The notes beneath the pieces are model-generated. The model saw only the letters and a list, made by a program, of their open reading frames with translations. It made no database searches and was not told the origin of the DNA. Shown piece after piece: positions 1 through 8,962 of a stretch of DNA of 14,936 nt. The stretch's first letter is position 1; the number at the start of each line of letters is the position of its first letter. The translations under genes and the position numbers were made by a program. The stretch covers positions 1-14,936 of the forward strand of contig ONTY01000009.1 of the NCBI GenBank assembly GCA_900320815.1, in the 5' to 3' direction. This stretch comes from an uncultured Pseudomonadota bacterium. Lineage in GTDB: Bacteria; Pseudomonadota; Gammaproteobacteria; Burkholderiales; Burkholderiaceae_C.

Positions 1-1
1 C

Positions 2-914
2 GTCATCGCCATCGGCGCCAGCACTGATGGCTTTGATGACGGTTTTGATGCTGAAAGCGGCCAAGACACTGACACTGCATACGAGAGCGTCGCAGAAGAG
101 GATGGTGACGCTGCTCCCGAATTTCTTGATGATGAAGACAGCGCACGCAGCGCCGCCAGCCCGAGCAGGCAGGTGCGCAAGAAGGGCGCGGCGCTGCCTT
201 TGTTGCCGCCCGCCCGTCAACCATCCAAACCAGCTTCCAAGACGCACCCAGCAAGGAAAGCGATGGAAAACACCGAATCCTCGACACACGCCAAGGACAG
301 CGCACTCAAAGTGCCCAGCCTTGCTGTACCACGGCAAAAAACGCCGCCAACCAAAGCCGCACCGCACAACGCGCAACTTTCCGCCTCATCCAGCAAGAGC
401 GCAGCAACTCAGCCCGCCGCCAAAACGCGTGTGCGTCGCATGTTTGCCCAGGCGCCCAATCCAGCGTGCCGGCCTTCCAGATCTGCCGATGGCAGAACCT
501 CGCGCCGAGCCGAGTGAAACTACGCTGGCCTTCATGCAGTGGCTCCAGCAAGGCTTGGCAGGCCGAGCCATCACCTACAACGAGGCGGGTGCACCTGTGC
601 ACTTTGTGCCTGAAGGCATCGCGCTTGTCTCGCCGCTCATCTTTCGGCGCTATGCCAGCGAAGCTGGCCTTGCGGGTGCGGACGCTGCTCTCAAAGTGCA
701 AGCCGAACTTCTGCGCGCTGGCTGGCACCGTGTGCAACAACTGCCCCAAGGGCATGGGCGCAGCAATATTGCGCGCTATGAGGTCATCGGGCGTGGTGGC
801 AAAGTCACAGCCCGCTTGGCGGCGGTGGTTTTAGCGGAAGCTGACCGCTGGGTGCAGCCGCTGCCTCCGCCCAATCCAGTGCTGCGGCTCGTGGCGCAAA
901 CCACACAGGCGTAA
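2..914 (+). pseudogene. ICE-type TraI/MobH relaxase, C-terminal part, frame-disrupted
   Basis: This is the 3' end of a relaxase of the TraI_2 (PFL_4751-like) family, the DNA-nicking protein of integrative conjugative elements. The gene enters from the left in frame 2, giving an acidic linker (DGFDDGFDAES..., EFLDDEDS) and then a Lys/Ala/Pro/Ser-rich linker, and hits a stop at 515-517. The conserved C-terminal domain lies one frame over, from about 495 to the TAA at 912-914. Its recognisable blocks are TLAFMQWLQQGLA, YNEAGAPVHFVPEGIALVSP, IFRRYASEAGL, AGWHRV and a final VLAEADRWVQPLPPPNP. A +1 shift somewhere between about 330 and 510 is needed to join the two parts. No homopolymer lies at the obvious join; the nearest is a run of six A near 335-340. 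The N-terminal HD/relaxase domain is outside the window. Family assignment is from remembered motif resemblance and is fairly secure for the C-terminal domain. Whether this is a true pseudogene or a sequence error is open. Confidence 0.72.
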
Positions 915-923
915 AAAAAATGG

Positions 924-961
924 TTGACAGGGACAAAAGTGTTCGAAGAGTGTTCTATAAT
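924..961 (+). promoter_or_regulatory. Promoter-like stretch with direct repeat after the relaxase gene
   Basis: TTGACA at 924-929 and TATAAT at 956-961 are both perfect consensus hexamers. They are 26 bp apart, too far for one sigma-70 promoter. The heptamer AGTGTTC occurs at 938-944 and again at 949-955, an 11-bp period that abuts the TATAAT. TGTTCGAAG (940-948) recurs inverted as CTTCGAACA at 1009-1017. It may be a regulated promoter with a poor -35, or chance. No forward open frame follows before 1067. Confidence 0.25.
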
Positions 962-1067
962 GCACGAATGTAGCGCAGCGCCCACATTTACCCGTTCTTC
1001 TCCCGCCGCTTCGAACAAGACATATTCTAGCACAGCATCGGTGTGGCTGTGCCTGCGGTGAAAAAAA
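962..1067. other. Intergenic stretch with a small hairpin, no gene seen
   Basis: No coding frame or tRNA is visible here. A perfect 7-bp stem (GCACAGC 1030-1036, GCTGTGC 1046-1052, 9-nt loop) lies beyond the end of the leftward hypothetical gene, but neither strand has a T-run after it, so it is not a convincing intrinsic terminator. If the left part is an ICE, its chromosomal junction could lie in or near this stretch; no partner repeat is available to show it. Confidence 0.35.
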
Positions 1068-1640
1068 TCAAAAAATCGGACACAGCGCACCAGGCGCGCG
1101 CAAATCATCCAGGGATATGCCGGTGGCGCTGTGTGCCAATTCAATCAGAATATCACTGTCCTCGTGAGCGTCATCGTCAAAATAGGCACCGAAAAAATCA
1201 GCATCAAAACTGTTGAGCGGCACCCCCATATTGGCGTGCAGCACACCGGAGGCGCCTGCCCAGCGGCGCTGCAGCGCGCCGCCGGTGTGATATTCAAACC
1301 AGGCGCCAGCTTGCAGCGGGCATGCCAGCAGCACATGCCCGCCAGCAGAAGCGGCAGAAAGCTGCGCGACAATATCGCCGTAATTGACTTCCAGGCATTG
1401 CTGCGCGCCGCCCATCAGCACACTCCAGTGCCCGCCGCCTCCAATATGCGGCGTGCACACGACAAATTGCCCATCATCAGCGCCCAACGCGGCATCCAGC
1501 GCATCGGAGACATGTTCACCCACAGGCAGCCCACCGCCCCAATCCATGCCCAGTTGCACGCCAAAGCGCGTTTGTACATATCCGGCCAGCGCCGCGCGCC
1601 CGCCAAACTGATCATTGAAATACACACAGTACAGGCCCAT
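1068..1640 (-). CDS. Hypothetical protein, 190 aa
   Basis: I do not recognise this protein. It starts MGLYCVYFNDQFGG and ends with SLDDLRAPGALCPIF. The start is well supported by an AGGAGA ribosome-binding site about 7 nt upstream. It is acidic, Gly/Ala-rich and has no signal peptide or membrane segment, so it should be a cytoplasmic folded protein. The N-terminal half has a Gly-rich stretch (TPHIGGGGHWSVLMGG) and the C-terminal half an aromatic segment (GAWFEYHTGG) and an acidic segment (FDDDAHEDSD). The general look (small, acidic) is shared with many antitoxin or immunity-type proteins, but no specific family can be claimed. It sits between the relaxase remnant and topB, reading leftward like topB, and an intrinsic terminator lies just before its ribosome-binding site. 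The opposite strand also has a 174-aa open frame (1131-1655), judged a shadow. Confidence 0.68.
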   Translation of the reverse strand: MGLYCVYFNDQFGGRAALAGYVQTRFGVQLGMDWGGGLPVGEHVSDALDAALGADDGQFVVCTPHIGGGGHWSVLMGGAQQCLEVNYGDIVAQLSAASAGGHVLLACPLQAGAWFEYHTGGALQRRWAGASGVLHANMGVPLNSFDADFFGAYFDDDAHEDSDILIELAHSATGISLDDLRAPGALCPIF

Positions 1641-1660
1641 CCTGCTCTCCTGTAAACAAC

Positions 1661-1682
1661 AAAAAATGCCCCAGCCAGGGGC
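1661..1682 (-). terminator. Rho-independent terminator after topB
   Basis: Read leftward: GCCCC (1682-1678), 5-nt loop, GGGGC (1672-1668), one A, then six T (1666-1661). It lies about 120 nt past the topB stop and only 20 bp before the ATG of the hypothetical gene, so it could act both as the topB terminator and as an attenuator for that gene. Confidence 0.65.
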
Positions 1683-1728
1683 GCCAGTTCAAAAAAAACG
1701 ACGCCATACTGCAGCCATAGTTTTCCTT

Positions 1729-1789
1729 GGTATCGCTGTGTTGCCCGCATATATCGCGGGCAAGCGACACACCATGCCGGCAGTATGGC
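1729..1789 (+). repeat. Dispersed hairpin repeat, copy 1
   Basis: GGTAT (1729), then TTGCCCGC (1741-1748), 7-nt spacer, GCGGGCAA (1756-1763): a perfect 8-bp stem. After 17-18 nt comes a CAGTATGG box (1781-1788). Order and spacing match the other copies in this window. A 10-bp perfect inverted repeat, GCCATACTGC (1703-1712) and GCAGTATGGC (1780-1789), encloses this copy. It lies between topB and the hypothetical gene. Confidence 0.7.
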
Positions 1790-1799
1790 GGCGCAACGC

Positions 1800-4676
<2,877 letters not shown>

Positions 4677-4831
4677 GGGTGCGTGTGTTCTCGGATTCTT
4701 AGAATTTGCAGCGTTGCCCGCCGCTCCCGCTTAGGATGCGGCGGCGCAGCAAAAAAACGCGCGCCAGCCCCGGCACACCGCCAGGCACCCGCGCGCGCAC
4801 GCATAAAACCCTAGCAAACTTTTTCTTGCCC
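4677..4831. promoter_or_regulatory. Divergent topB / SET intergenic region with short palindrome
   Basis: About 155 bp separates the topB start from the preferred SET start, and should hold both promoters. The only clear symmetric site is ATTCT-T-AGAAT (4695-4705), a perfect hyphenated palindrome 19 bp upstream of the topB ATG. Read leftward, TAAGAAT inside it could serve as a -10 for topB. I see no convincing -35 partner. It could be an operator or chance. Confidence 0.3.
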
Positions 4832-5344
4832 GTGAACCACAAAGCCGCAGTCCCCGCCGCCCCAAAGGCGCCCTCCAGCCGCCGCATCCAGGTGCGCCGC
4901 TCGCCCGTGCACGGGAGGGGCGTGTTTGCGCTGCGCCCCATTGCGGCAGGCGAGCGCATCATTGAATACACGGGCGAGCGCATTGGCTGGGAGGAAGCGC
5001 AGCGCCGCCACCCGCACGATGCCACGCAGCCCAACCACACGTTTTATTTCCACATTGAAGGCGGCGAGGTGATTGACGCGCTGCACGGCGGCAACAGCGC
5101 GCGCTTTATCAACCACTCGTGCGCGCCCAACTGCGAGGCGGTGGAGGAAGCGGGGCGCATCTTCATCTACGCGCTGCACCCCATCGCAGCGGGCGAGGAG
5201 CTGAGCTTTGACTACGGCCTGGTGGTCGATGAGCCGCTGACCGAGGAACTCAAAGCCGACTACGCCTGCTGCTGCGGCGCCCCAGAGTGCCGAGGCACCA
5301 TGCTGGCGCTGCCTGATGCCACAGGTGAGGAGGAAAACACATGA
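4832..5344 (+). CDS. SET-domain protein-lysine methyltransferase
   Basis: About 170 aa. SET enzymes transfer a methyl group from S-adenosylmethionine to lysines of proteins. The core starts with RRSPVHGRGVFALRPIAAGE, the first SET strand motif. The AdoMet/pseudoknot motif NHSCAPNCE follows, then EELSFDYG and a post-SET-type Cys cluster (CCCGAPECRG). The HPHDATQPNHTFYFHIEGG segment fits bacterial relatives. The frame is open from 4706, but the only upstream ATG-free stretch is unlike the family, so I prefer the GTG at 4832 (MNHKAAVPAAPKAPSS). No good ribosome-binding site marks either start. It is the first gene of a cluster: its stop overlaps the birA start (ATGA at 5341-5344). The substrate is unknown. 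The divergent topB encodes a Lys-rich H1-like tail, an attractive but unproven candidate. Confidence 0.88.
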   Translation: MNHKAAVPAAPKAPSSRRIQVRRSPVHGRGVFALRPIAAGERIIEYTGERIGWEEAQRRHPHDATQPNHTFYFHIEGGEVIDALHGGNSARFINHSCAPNCEAVEEAGRIFIYALHPIAAGEELSFDYGLVVDEPLTEELKADYACCCGAPECRGTMLALPDATGEEENT

Positions 5345-6162
5345 GCGCCACCGCCGCCGCACATTGGCCCGAAGCACTCGCGGCACTGCGCGCGCAGCTT
5401 GGCGGCGTGCTCGTGGAGATGGTCGATGAGGTGGACTCCAGCAACAGCGCGCTGCTGCGCCGCGCGCGCGCCGGCAGCTTGCCGCCCACGCTGCTCATCG
5501 CCCGGCGGCAAAGCGCCGCCCGTGGACGCATGGGGCGCGCTTGGGTGGCGGAGCCGGATGGCGCACTCACCTTCTCGCTGGCGCTGCCACTGGTGGGCAG
5601 GGATTGGTCTGGCCTGTCGCTGGCCGTGGGGCTGGCGCTGGCCGAAGCCCTGCACCCTGCCATTCGCATCAAATGGCCCAACGATTTGCACATTGGCACG
5701 CGCAAGCTCGCCGGCATCCTCATTGAAACTGCCAGCAGCGGCGGCGGTGGGGAAAGCGCCCCGCGCTGCGCCGTGATTGGGATCGGCATCAACCTTCGCG
5801 CCCCCGCCGCCGGCAGTGCGGCCGCTGCCGCCCTGGCCGCCAGCGGCGCGCAGCCTGCCTGGCTGGAGGATCTGCTGCCCGGCGAGAGCGCTCCCGCCGT
5901 GCTGGCACGCTGCGCCGCCCCCCTGACAGCCGCCGTGCGCGCCTTTGAGCGTGCCGGCTTTGCCCCTCTGCTGGCGCGCTATGCGGCGCGCGATGCGCTG
6001 GCCGGGCGCACCCTCACCTGCTCCGACGGCACCACGGGCTGCGCCTGCGGCGTCGCCCCCGATGGCGCACTGCGCCTGCGCACCCCACACGGCATCGCCG
6101 AAATCCGCAGCGGCGCCGTCAGCGTGCGCCCTGCCCCTGCAACACCACCCGCCCAACCATGA
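5341..6162 (+). CDS. birA: Biotin-[acetyl-CoA-carboxylase] ligase, no DNA-binding domain
   Basis: Biotin-protein ligase, 273 aa: makes biotinyl-AMP and attaches biotin to the carrier lysine of acetyl-CoA carboxylase in the cytoplasm. Visible motifs are the adenylate-binding SAARGRMGRAW (58-68), KWPNDL (111-116), KLAGILIE (122-129) and GIGIN (147-151). A small C-terminal SH3-like part follows (DGALRLRTPHGIAEI). The protein begins directly with the catalytic domain and lacks the N-terminal winged helix of E. coli BirA, so it should not repress a biotin operon. A strong GAGGAGG ribosome-binding site precedes the ATG, which overlaps the stop of the SET gene; the gene end overlaps the start of the SPOR gene. 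Both overlaps suggest translational coupling in one transcript. Identity is secure. Confidence 0.95.
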   Translation: MSATAAAHWPEALAALRAQLGGVLVEMVDEVDSSNSALLRRARAGSLPPTLLIARRQSAARGRMGRAWVAEPDGALTFSLALPLVGRDWSGLSLAVGLALAEALHPAIRIKWPNDLHIGTRKLAGILIETASSGGGGESAPRCAVIGIGINLRAPAAGSAAAAALAASGAQPAWLEDLLPGESAPAVLARCAAPLTAAVRAFERAGFAPLLARYAARDALAGRTLTCSDGTTGCACGVAPDGALRLRTPHGIAEIRSGAVSVRPAPATPPAQP

Positions 6163-7079
6163 CGCGCGCCCTTTTGCTCCTGCTCATCGCCGCCAACCTC
6201 ATCTGCTTCATCTGGCTGCAAGGCTGGTTGGGCGCTCCCCAGCAATCTGAACCCGAACGCCTGGCGCAACAGCTGCACCCCGAGGCCATGCGCCTTGGCC
6301 CGCCCTTGCCCGACGCGCCAGCCGCCGCCCTGCCTGCGGCAGCCACCATGCGCGCGCCACAGGCCATCGTCGTTCAACAGAGCAGCGACATGCCCGAAGA
6401 AGCCGAAGCGCCTGAACCCCTTGCTGCAGCGCCTGAGGCCAGCGACGCTGTCGCCGCCATCCCCATCATTCGCCTCACACCTGACGCTGCCACAGACGAT
6501 GGCGCCGAAACCGCCACCGAAGCGCCACCGCCGCCAGCCACCCCTGCCCCCAAAGAAGCCACGCCCACTGCCGCCGCTGCCCCCAAACCCCCACCGCCGC
6601 CACCCTCCCCCACCGTCTGCCTGCAAGCGGGCGGCTTCAACGAGCGGCAAATCGAAACGCTGCGCCGCCGCGCCGGCGCTGCCCTGCCCGCCGGAAGCTG
6701 GAAAGCCATCCCCACCTCTCCACCTGGCCAGCAGCTGTGGATGGTTTATCTCAAACAGCCCAGCGACACCGCCGCCGCGCGGCTGCGCGCGCAACTGCGC
6801 GCCCAAGGCATTGACGTCGACCGCCCCGGCGCTGCGCTGGAGCCAGGCATCTCGCTGGGGCGCTACTCCAGCGAAGAGCGCGCCAGGATCGGCATGCGCG
6901 AACTCGTCGCACGCGGCGTTGGCGGCACGCGCATCGTCCCCGTCAGCATGGGCCAGGACACACGCACCTGGGCACTGCGTCTGCCCCGCGCCACACCGCA
7001 ATTGCGCCAGCGCGCGCAGCAGGCGCTGGGCAACGCGCTGGGCGGGCGCAGCTTCCAGGAATGCCCGCCGAATCAATAA
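6159..7079 (+). CDS. SPOR-like single-pass membrane protein
   Basis: 306 aa. The N-terminus (MTRALLLLLIAANLICFIWLQ) is one hydrophobic helix at about residues 3-24, a signal anchor putting the rest in the periplasm. Residues about 30-150 are an Ala/Pro/Glu-rich linker of low complexity (APPPPATPAP-type). From about residue 152 (VCLQAGGFNERQ) to about 265 there is a folded alpha/beta region with LWMVYLKQPSDTAAARLRAQLR and a repeat-like second half, resembling the SPOR domain that binds denuded peptidoglycan. A SPOR gene after birA is a familiar arrangement in betaproteobacteria, which supports the call. The ATG overlaps the birA stop (ATGA at 6159-6162). A division or cell-wall role is inferred from the domain type, not shown here. 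The degenerate domain makes the SPOR call less sure than the gene itself. Confidence 0.8.
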   Translation: MTRALLLLLIAANLICFIWLQGWLGAPQQSEPERLAQQLHPEAMRLGPPLPDAPAAALPAAATMRAPQAIVVQQSSDMPEEAEAPEPLAAAPEASDAVAAIPIIRLTPDAATDDGAETATEAPPPPATPAPKEATPTAAAAPKPPPPPPSPTVCLQAGGFNERQIETLRRRAGAALPAGSWKAIPTSPPGQQLWMVYLKQPSDTAAARLRAQLRAQGIDVDRPGAALEPGISLGRYSSEERARIGMRELVARGVGGTRIVPVSMGQDTRTWALRLPRATPQLRQRAQQALGNALGGRSFQECPPNQ

Positions 7080-7096
7080 ACACCTCGCAAACAGAG

Positions 7097-7158
7097 GGTA
7101 TATATCCTTTTGCCCGTATAAATTGCTGACAGATAGAAGGCATCGATGCAGCAGACCT
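7097..7158 (+). repeat. Dispersed hairpin repeat, degenerate copy 2
   Basis: GGTATAT (7097-7103), 7 nt, TTGCCCG box around 7110-7116, then TTGCTGACAGATAG where other copies have TTGCTGGCAATAG. The order and spacing fit copies at 10231 and 10329, but the right stem arm is worn and the end box is not clear. It starts 17 bp after the SPOR gene stop and runs into the broken gene that follows. Confidence 0.45.
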
Positions 7159-7415
7159 TTTTGGCATGAACACCCTGCTTGGTGGCGCAATAGAAACGCA
7201 AACTGTACAAGTATTGAATCGCCTGCGAAACATATGGGATCCTGATGGGCGATACTCTCGCCACGAGTTTAAACGATTTCCTAAATCATTTCCCGACACC
7301 CATCTTATAGGCTCTGATGAAAATGTAGAACCACTGATGTTTTTCGAAATTACCAGACAAGGTCGAAGACATGCTGCAGCACATTCGCTCTGTCATTGAG
7401 TCTGCAACTTCTTAA
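7130..7415 (+). pseudogene. Broken gene, possible restriction-endonuclease remnant
   Basis: A coding remnant in two frames. The first part is open from 7130 with an ATG at 7166, reading MNTLLGGAIETQTVQVLN, then LRNIWDPDGRYSRHEFKRFP and KSFPDTHLI. The TVxxLNxLRxxWDPxxxY and RxPxSFPDxxL pattern recalls a restriction-endonuclease-like family, from memory and with low certainty. After about 7330 the protein loses sense (ITRQGRRHAAAHSLCH, stop at 7397-7399). One frame over, LPDKVEDMLQHIRSVIESATS reads to TAA at 7413-7415 and looks like a genuine helical C-terminus. A frameshift together with a large internal deletion would explain this. Its AT content is higher than that of its neighbours, as expected of acquired DNA. 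No methyltransferase partner is present. Confidence 0.5.
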
Positions 7416-7449
7416 AAATCAGACCATATCCCCAGCAGCACAGCTTTTG

Positions 7450-7500
7450 TAGGGGCTCTCACATCATTGCCGGCTTCATAGCCGGCAATCAAAGAGCATT
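7450..7500 (-). repeat. Dispersed hairpin repeat, copy 3
   Basis: Core hairpin ATTGCCGGCT (7466-7475), TCAT loop, AGCCGGCAAT (7480-7489): a perfect 10-bp stem, the tightest in the family. The outer GTATA boxes are hard to find (TGTAGGGG at 7449-7456 may be a worn one), so the boundaries are approximate. It shares AGCCGGCTTCATA-type core wording with the next copy 60 bp on. There is no T-run, so it is not an intrinsic terminator. Confidence 0.6.
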
Positions 7501-7520
7501 TGAGTCAGCGACGCACATCA

Positions 7521-7581
7521 CATACCTGTTCAATCAACACACCATAGCCGGCTTCATAAGCCGGCAACCATCATATACCCC
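7521..7581 (-). repeat. Dispersed hairpin repeat, copy 4
   Basis: Read leftward: GGTATAT box (complement of ATATACC, 7573-7579), then GCCGGCTT (7565-7558), 3-nt loop, AAGCCGGC (7554-7547), and a final CAGGTATG box (7528-7521). All parts keep the spacing seen in copies at 14524 and 14622. It ends 18 bp before the proA start codon, so it may contribute to or interfere with proA expression. Confidence 0.7.
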
Positions 7582-7599
7582 ATCTTTTCACACCACACC

Positions 7600-8886
7600 A
7601 TGACCACCACCGACCTCCCCACCCTCATGCAGCGCATGGGCGCTGCTGCGCGCGCTGCTTCTGCTGAACTGGCCGCCTCCAGCGCCGCCCAGCGCGCCGA
7701 TGCACTGCGGCGCCTTGCTGCGCTGCTGCGCGCCAATGTGCCCGCCCTGCTCGCCGCCAACGCGCCCGACGTGGAAAAAGCCGAGGCCGCCGGCCTTGCC
7801 GCCCCGCTTGTGGAGCGCCTGCGCCTCACAGAGCGCATCGTGGAGACCTGCGCCCAAGGCTGCGAGCAACTCGCCGCCATGCCCGACGTGATTGGGCAAA
7901 TCTCCGGCCTGCGCCAGCAGCCCAGCGGCATTCGCGTCGGGCAGATGCGCGTGCCCCTGGGGGTGTTCGGCATGATTTATGAAAGCCGCCCGAATGTGAC
8001 GATTGAGGCCGCCAGCCTCGCCATCAAGAGCGCCAACGCCGCCATCCTGCGCGGCGGCAGCGAGGCGCTCGGCTCCAACGCGGCGCTGGCCGCCCTCGTG
8101 CGCCAGGCGCTGGCGGACGCCGGCTTGCCCGCAGACGGCGTGCAACTCGTGCCCACCGCCGAGCGCGCCGCCGTGGACCAGCTCATCGCCATGCCGGAAT
8201 ACGTGGACGTCATCATCCCGCGCGGCGGGCGCGGCCTGATTGAGCGCATCGCCGCCGGCGCGCGCGTGCCCGTCATCAAGCACCTGGACGGCATTTGCCA
8301 CACCTATGTGGACGCCCCCTGCGACATGGAGATAGCTGTTTCCGTCACCGACAACGCCAAGACGCAGCGCTACAGCCCCTGCAACGCCACGGAAACGCTG
8401 CTCGTCGCGCGCGCTGCCGCCGCCGAGTTCCTGCCGCGCATCGGCGCCATCTTCGCCGCCAAGGGCGTGCAAATGCGCTGCGACGCCGAAAGCCTCGCCA
8501 TCCTGCGCGCCGCCGCCCTTGAAAAAGCCGACCTGCAAGAAGCCACCGAAGAAGACTGGCGCGCCGAATACCTCGCGCCCATCATCGCCATCGCCGTGGT
8601 GGAGGGCGTGGACGCGGCCATCGGCCACATCAACCGCTACGGCAGCCACCACACCGACGCCATCATCACCAGCGACTGGGGCAACGCGCAGCGCTTCATG
8701 CAGCGCGTGGATTCCGCCAGCGTCATGGTCAACGCCAGCACCCGCTTTGCCGACGGCTTTGAATACGGGCTGGGGGCGGAAATCGGCATTAGCACCGACA
8801 AGTTCCATGCACGCGGGCCGGTGGGGGTGCAAGGGCTGACTTCGCTCAAATGGGTGGTGTTGGGCGAGGGGCAGGGGCGGCACTAA
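7600..8886 (+). CDS. proA: Gamma-glutamyl phosphate reductase
   Basis: 428 aa. It reduces gamma-glutamyl phosphate with NADPH to glutamate-5-semialdehyde, the second step of proline synthesis from glutamate, in the cytoplasm. The aldehyde-dehydrogenase-like fold is clear: [20 protein letters not shown] (about 124-143), [13 protein letters not shown] for cofactor binding, [12 protein letters not shown], and [16 protein letters not shown]. The catalytic cysteine is Cys261 in [10 protein letters not shown]. The C-terminal part has [33 protein letters not shown] and [10 protein letters not shown], all family signatures. Length is normal for ProA. The ATG at 7600 gives a typical N-terminus, although no strong ribosome-binding site precedes it. 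The usual partner proB (glutamate kinase) is not in the window. It lies 76 bp before gshA on the same strand. Confidence 0.98.
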   Translation: MTTTDLPTLMQRMGAAARAASAELAASSAAQRADALRRLAALLRANVPALLAANAPDVEKAEAAGLAAPLVERLRLTERIVETCAQGCEQLAAMPDVIGQISGLRQQPSGIRVGQMRVPLGVFGMIYESRPNVTIEAASLAIKSANAAILRGGSEALGSNAALAALVRQALADAGLPADGVQLVPTAERAAVDQLIAMPEYVDVIIPRGGRGLIERIAAGARVPVIKHLDGICHTYVDAPCDMEIAVSVTDNAKTQRYSPCNATETLLVARAAAAEFLPRIGAIFAAKGVQMRCDAESLAILRAAALEKADLQEATEEDWRAEYLAPIIAIAVVEGVDAAIGHINRYGSHHTDAIITSDWGNAQRFMQRVDSASVMVNASTRFADGFEYGLGAEIGISTDKFHARGPVGVQGLTSLKWVVLGEGQGRH

Positions 8887-8932
8887 ATACCAAAGTGCCG
8901 CATGTGGTCTTTTACACTCGCGCACATCCTCC

Positions 8933-8950
8933 AGACGGCATACGTCTTTT
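8933..8950 (+). terminator. Weak hairpin with T-run between proA and gshA
   Basis: AGACG (8933-8937), 5-nt loop, CGTCT (8943-8947), with TTTT to 8950. The stem is short and not GC-rich, and the element ends 12 bp before the gshA start codon. It may be a weak proA terminator or attenuator, or chance. Confidence 0.25.
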
Positions 8951-8962
8951 CACCCAACCGCT

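Noticed and set aside
915..1067. tRNA 3' end or ICE attachment repeat
   Set aside because: No T-arm or acceptor stem can be built, and the other element end is outside the window, so no direct repeat can be shown.
1131..1655. 174-aa plus-strand frame opposite the hypothetical gene
   Set aside because: No ribosome-binding site and an unnatural Arg/His/Pro-rich composition. The minus-strand frame has a good AGGAGA site and balanced, acidic composition.
7440..7600. Hairpins at 7466-7489 and 7547-7565 as a CRISPR array or as terminators
   Set aside because: Only two units, with no constant repeat-spacer pattern, and no T-run on either strand. They fit the dispersed repeat family.
8931..8940. 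CCAGACGGC resembling the Neisseria DNA uptake sequence
   Set aside because: Single occurrence with mismatches, and the gene content is Burkholderiales rather than Neisseriaceae.
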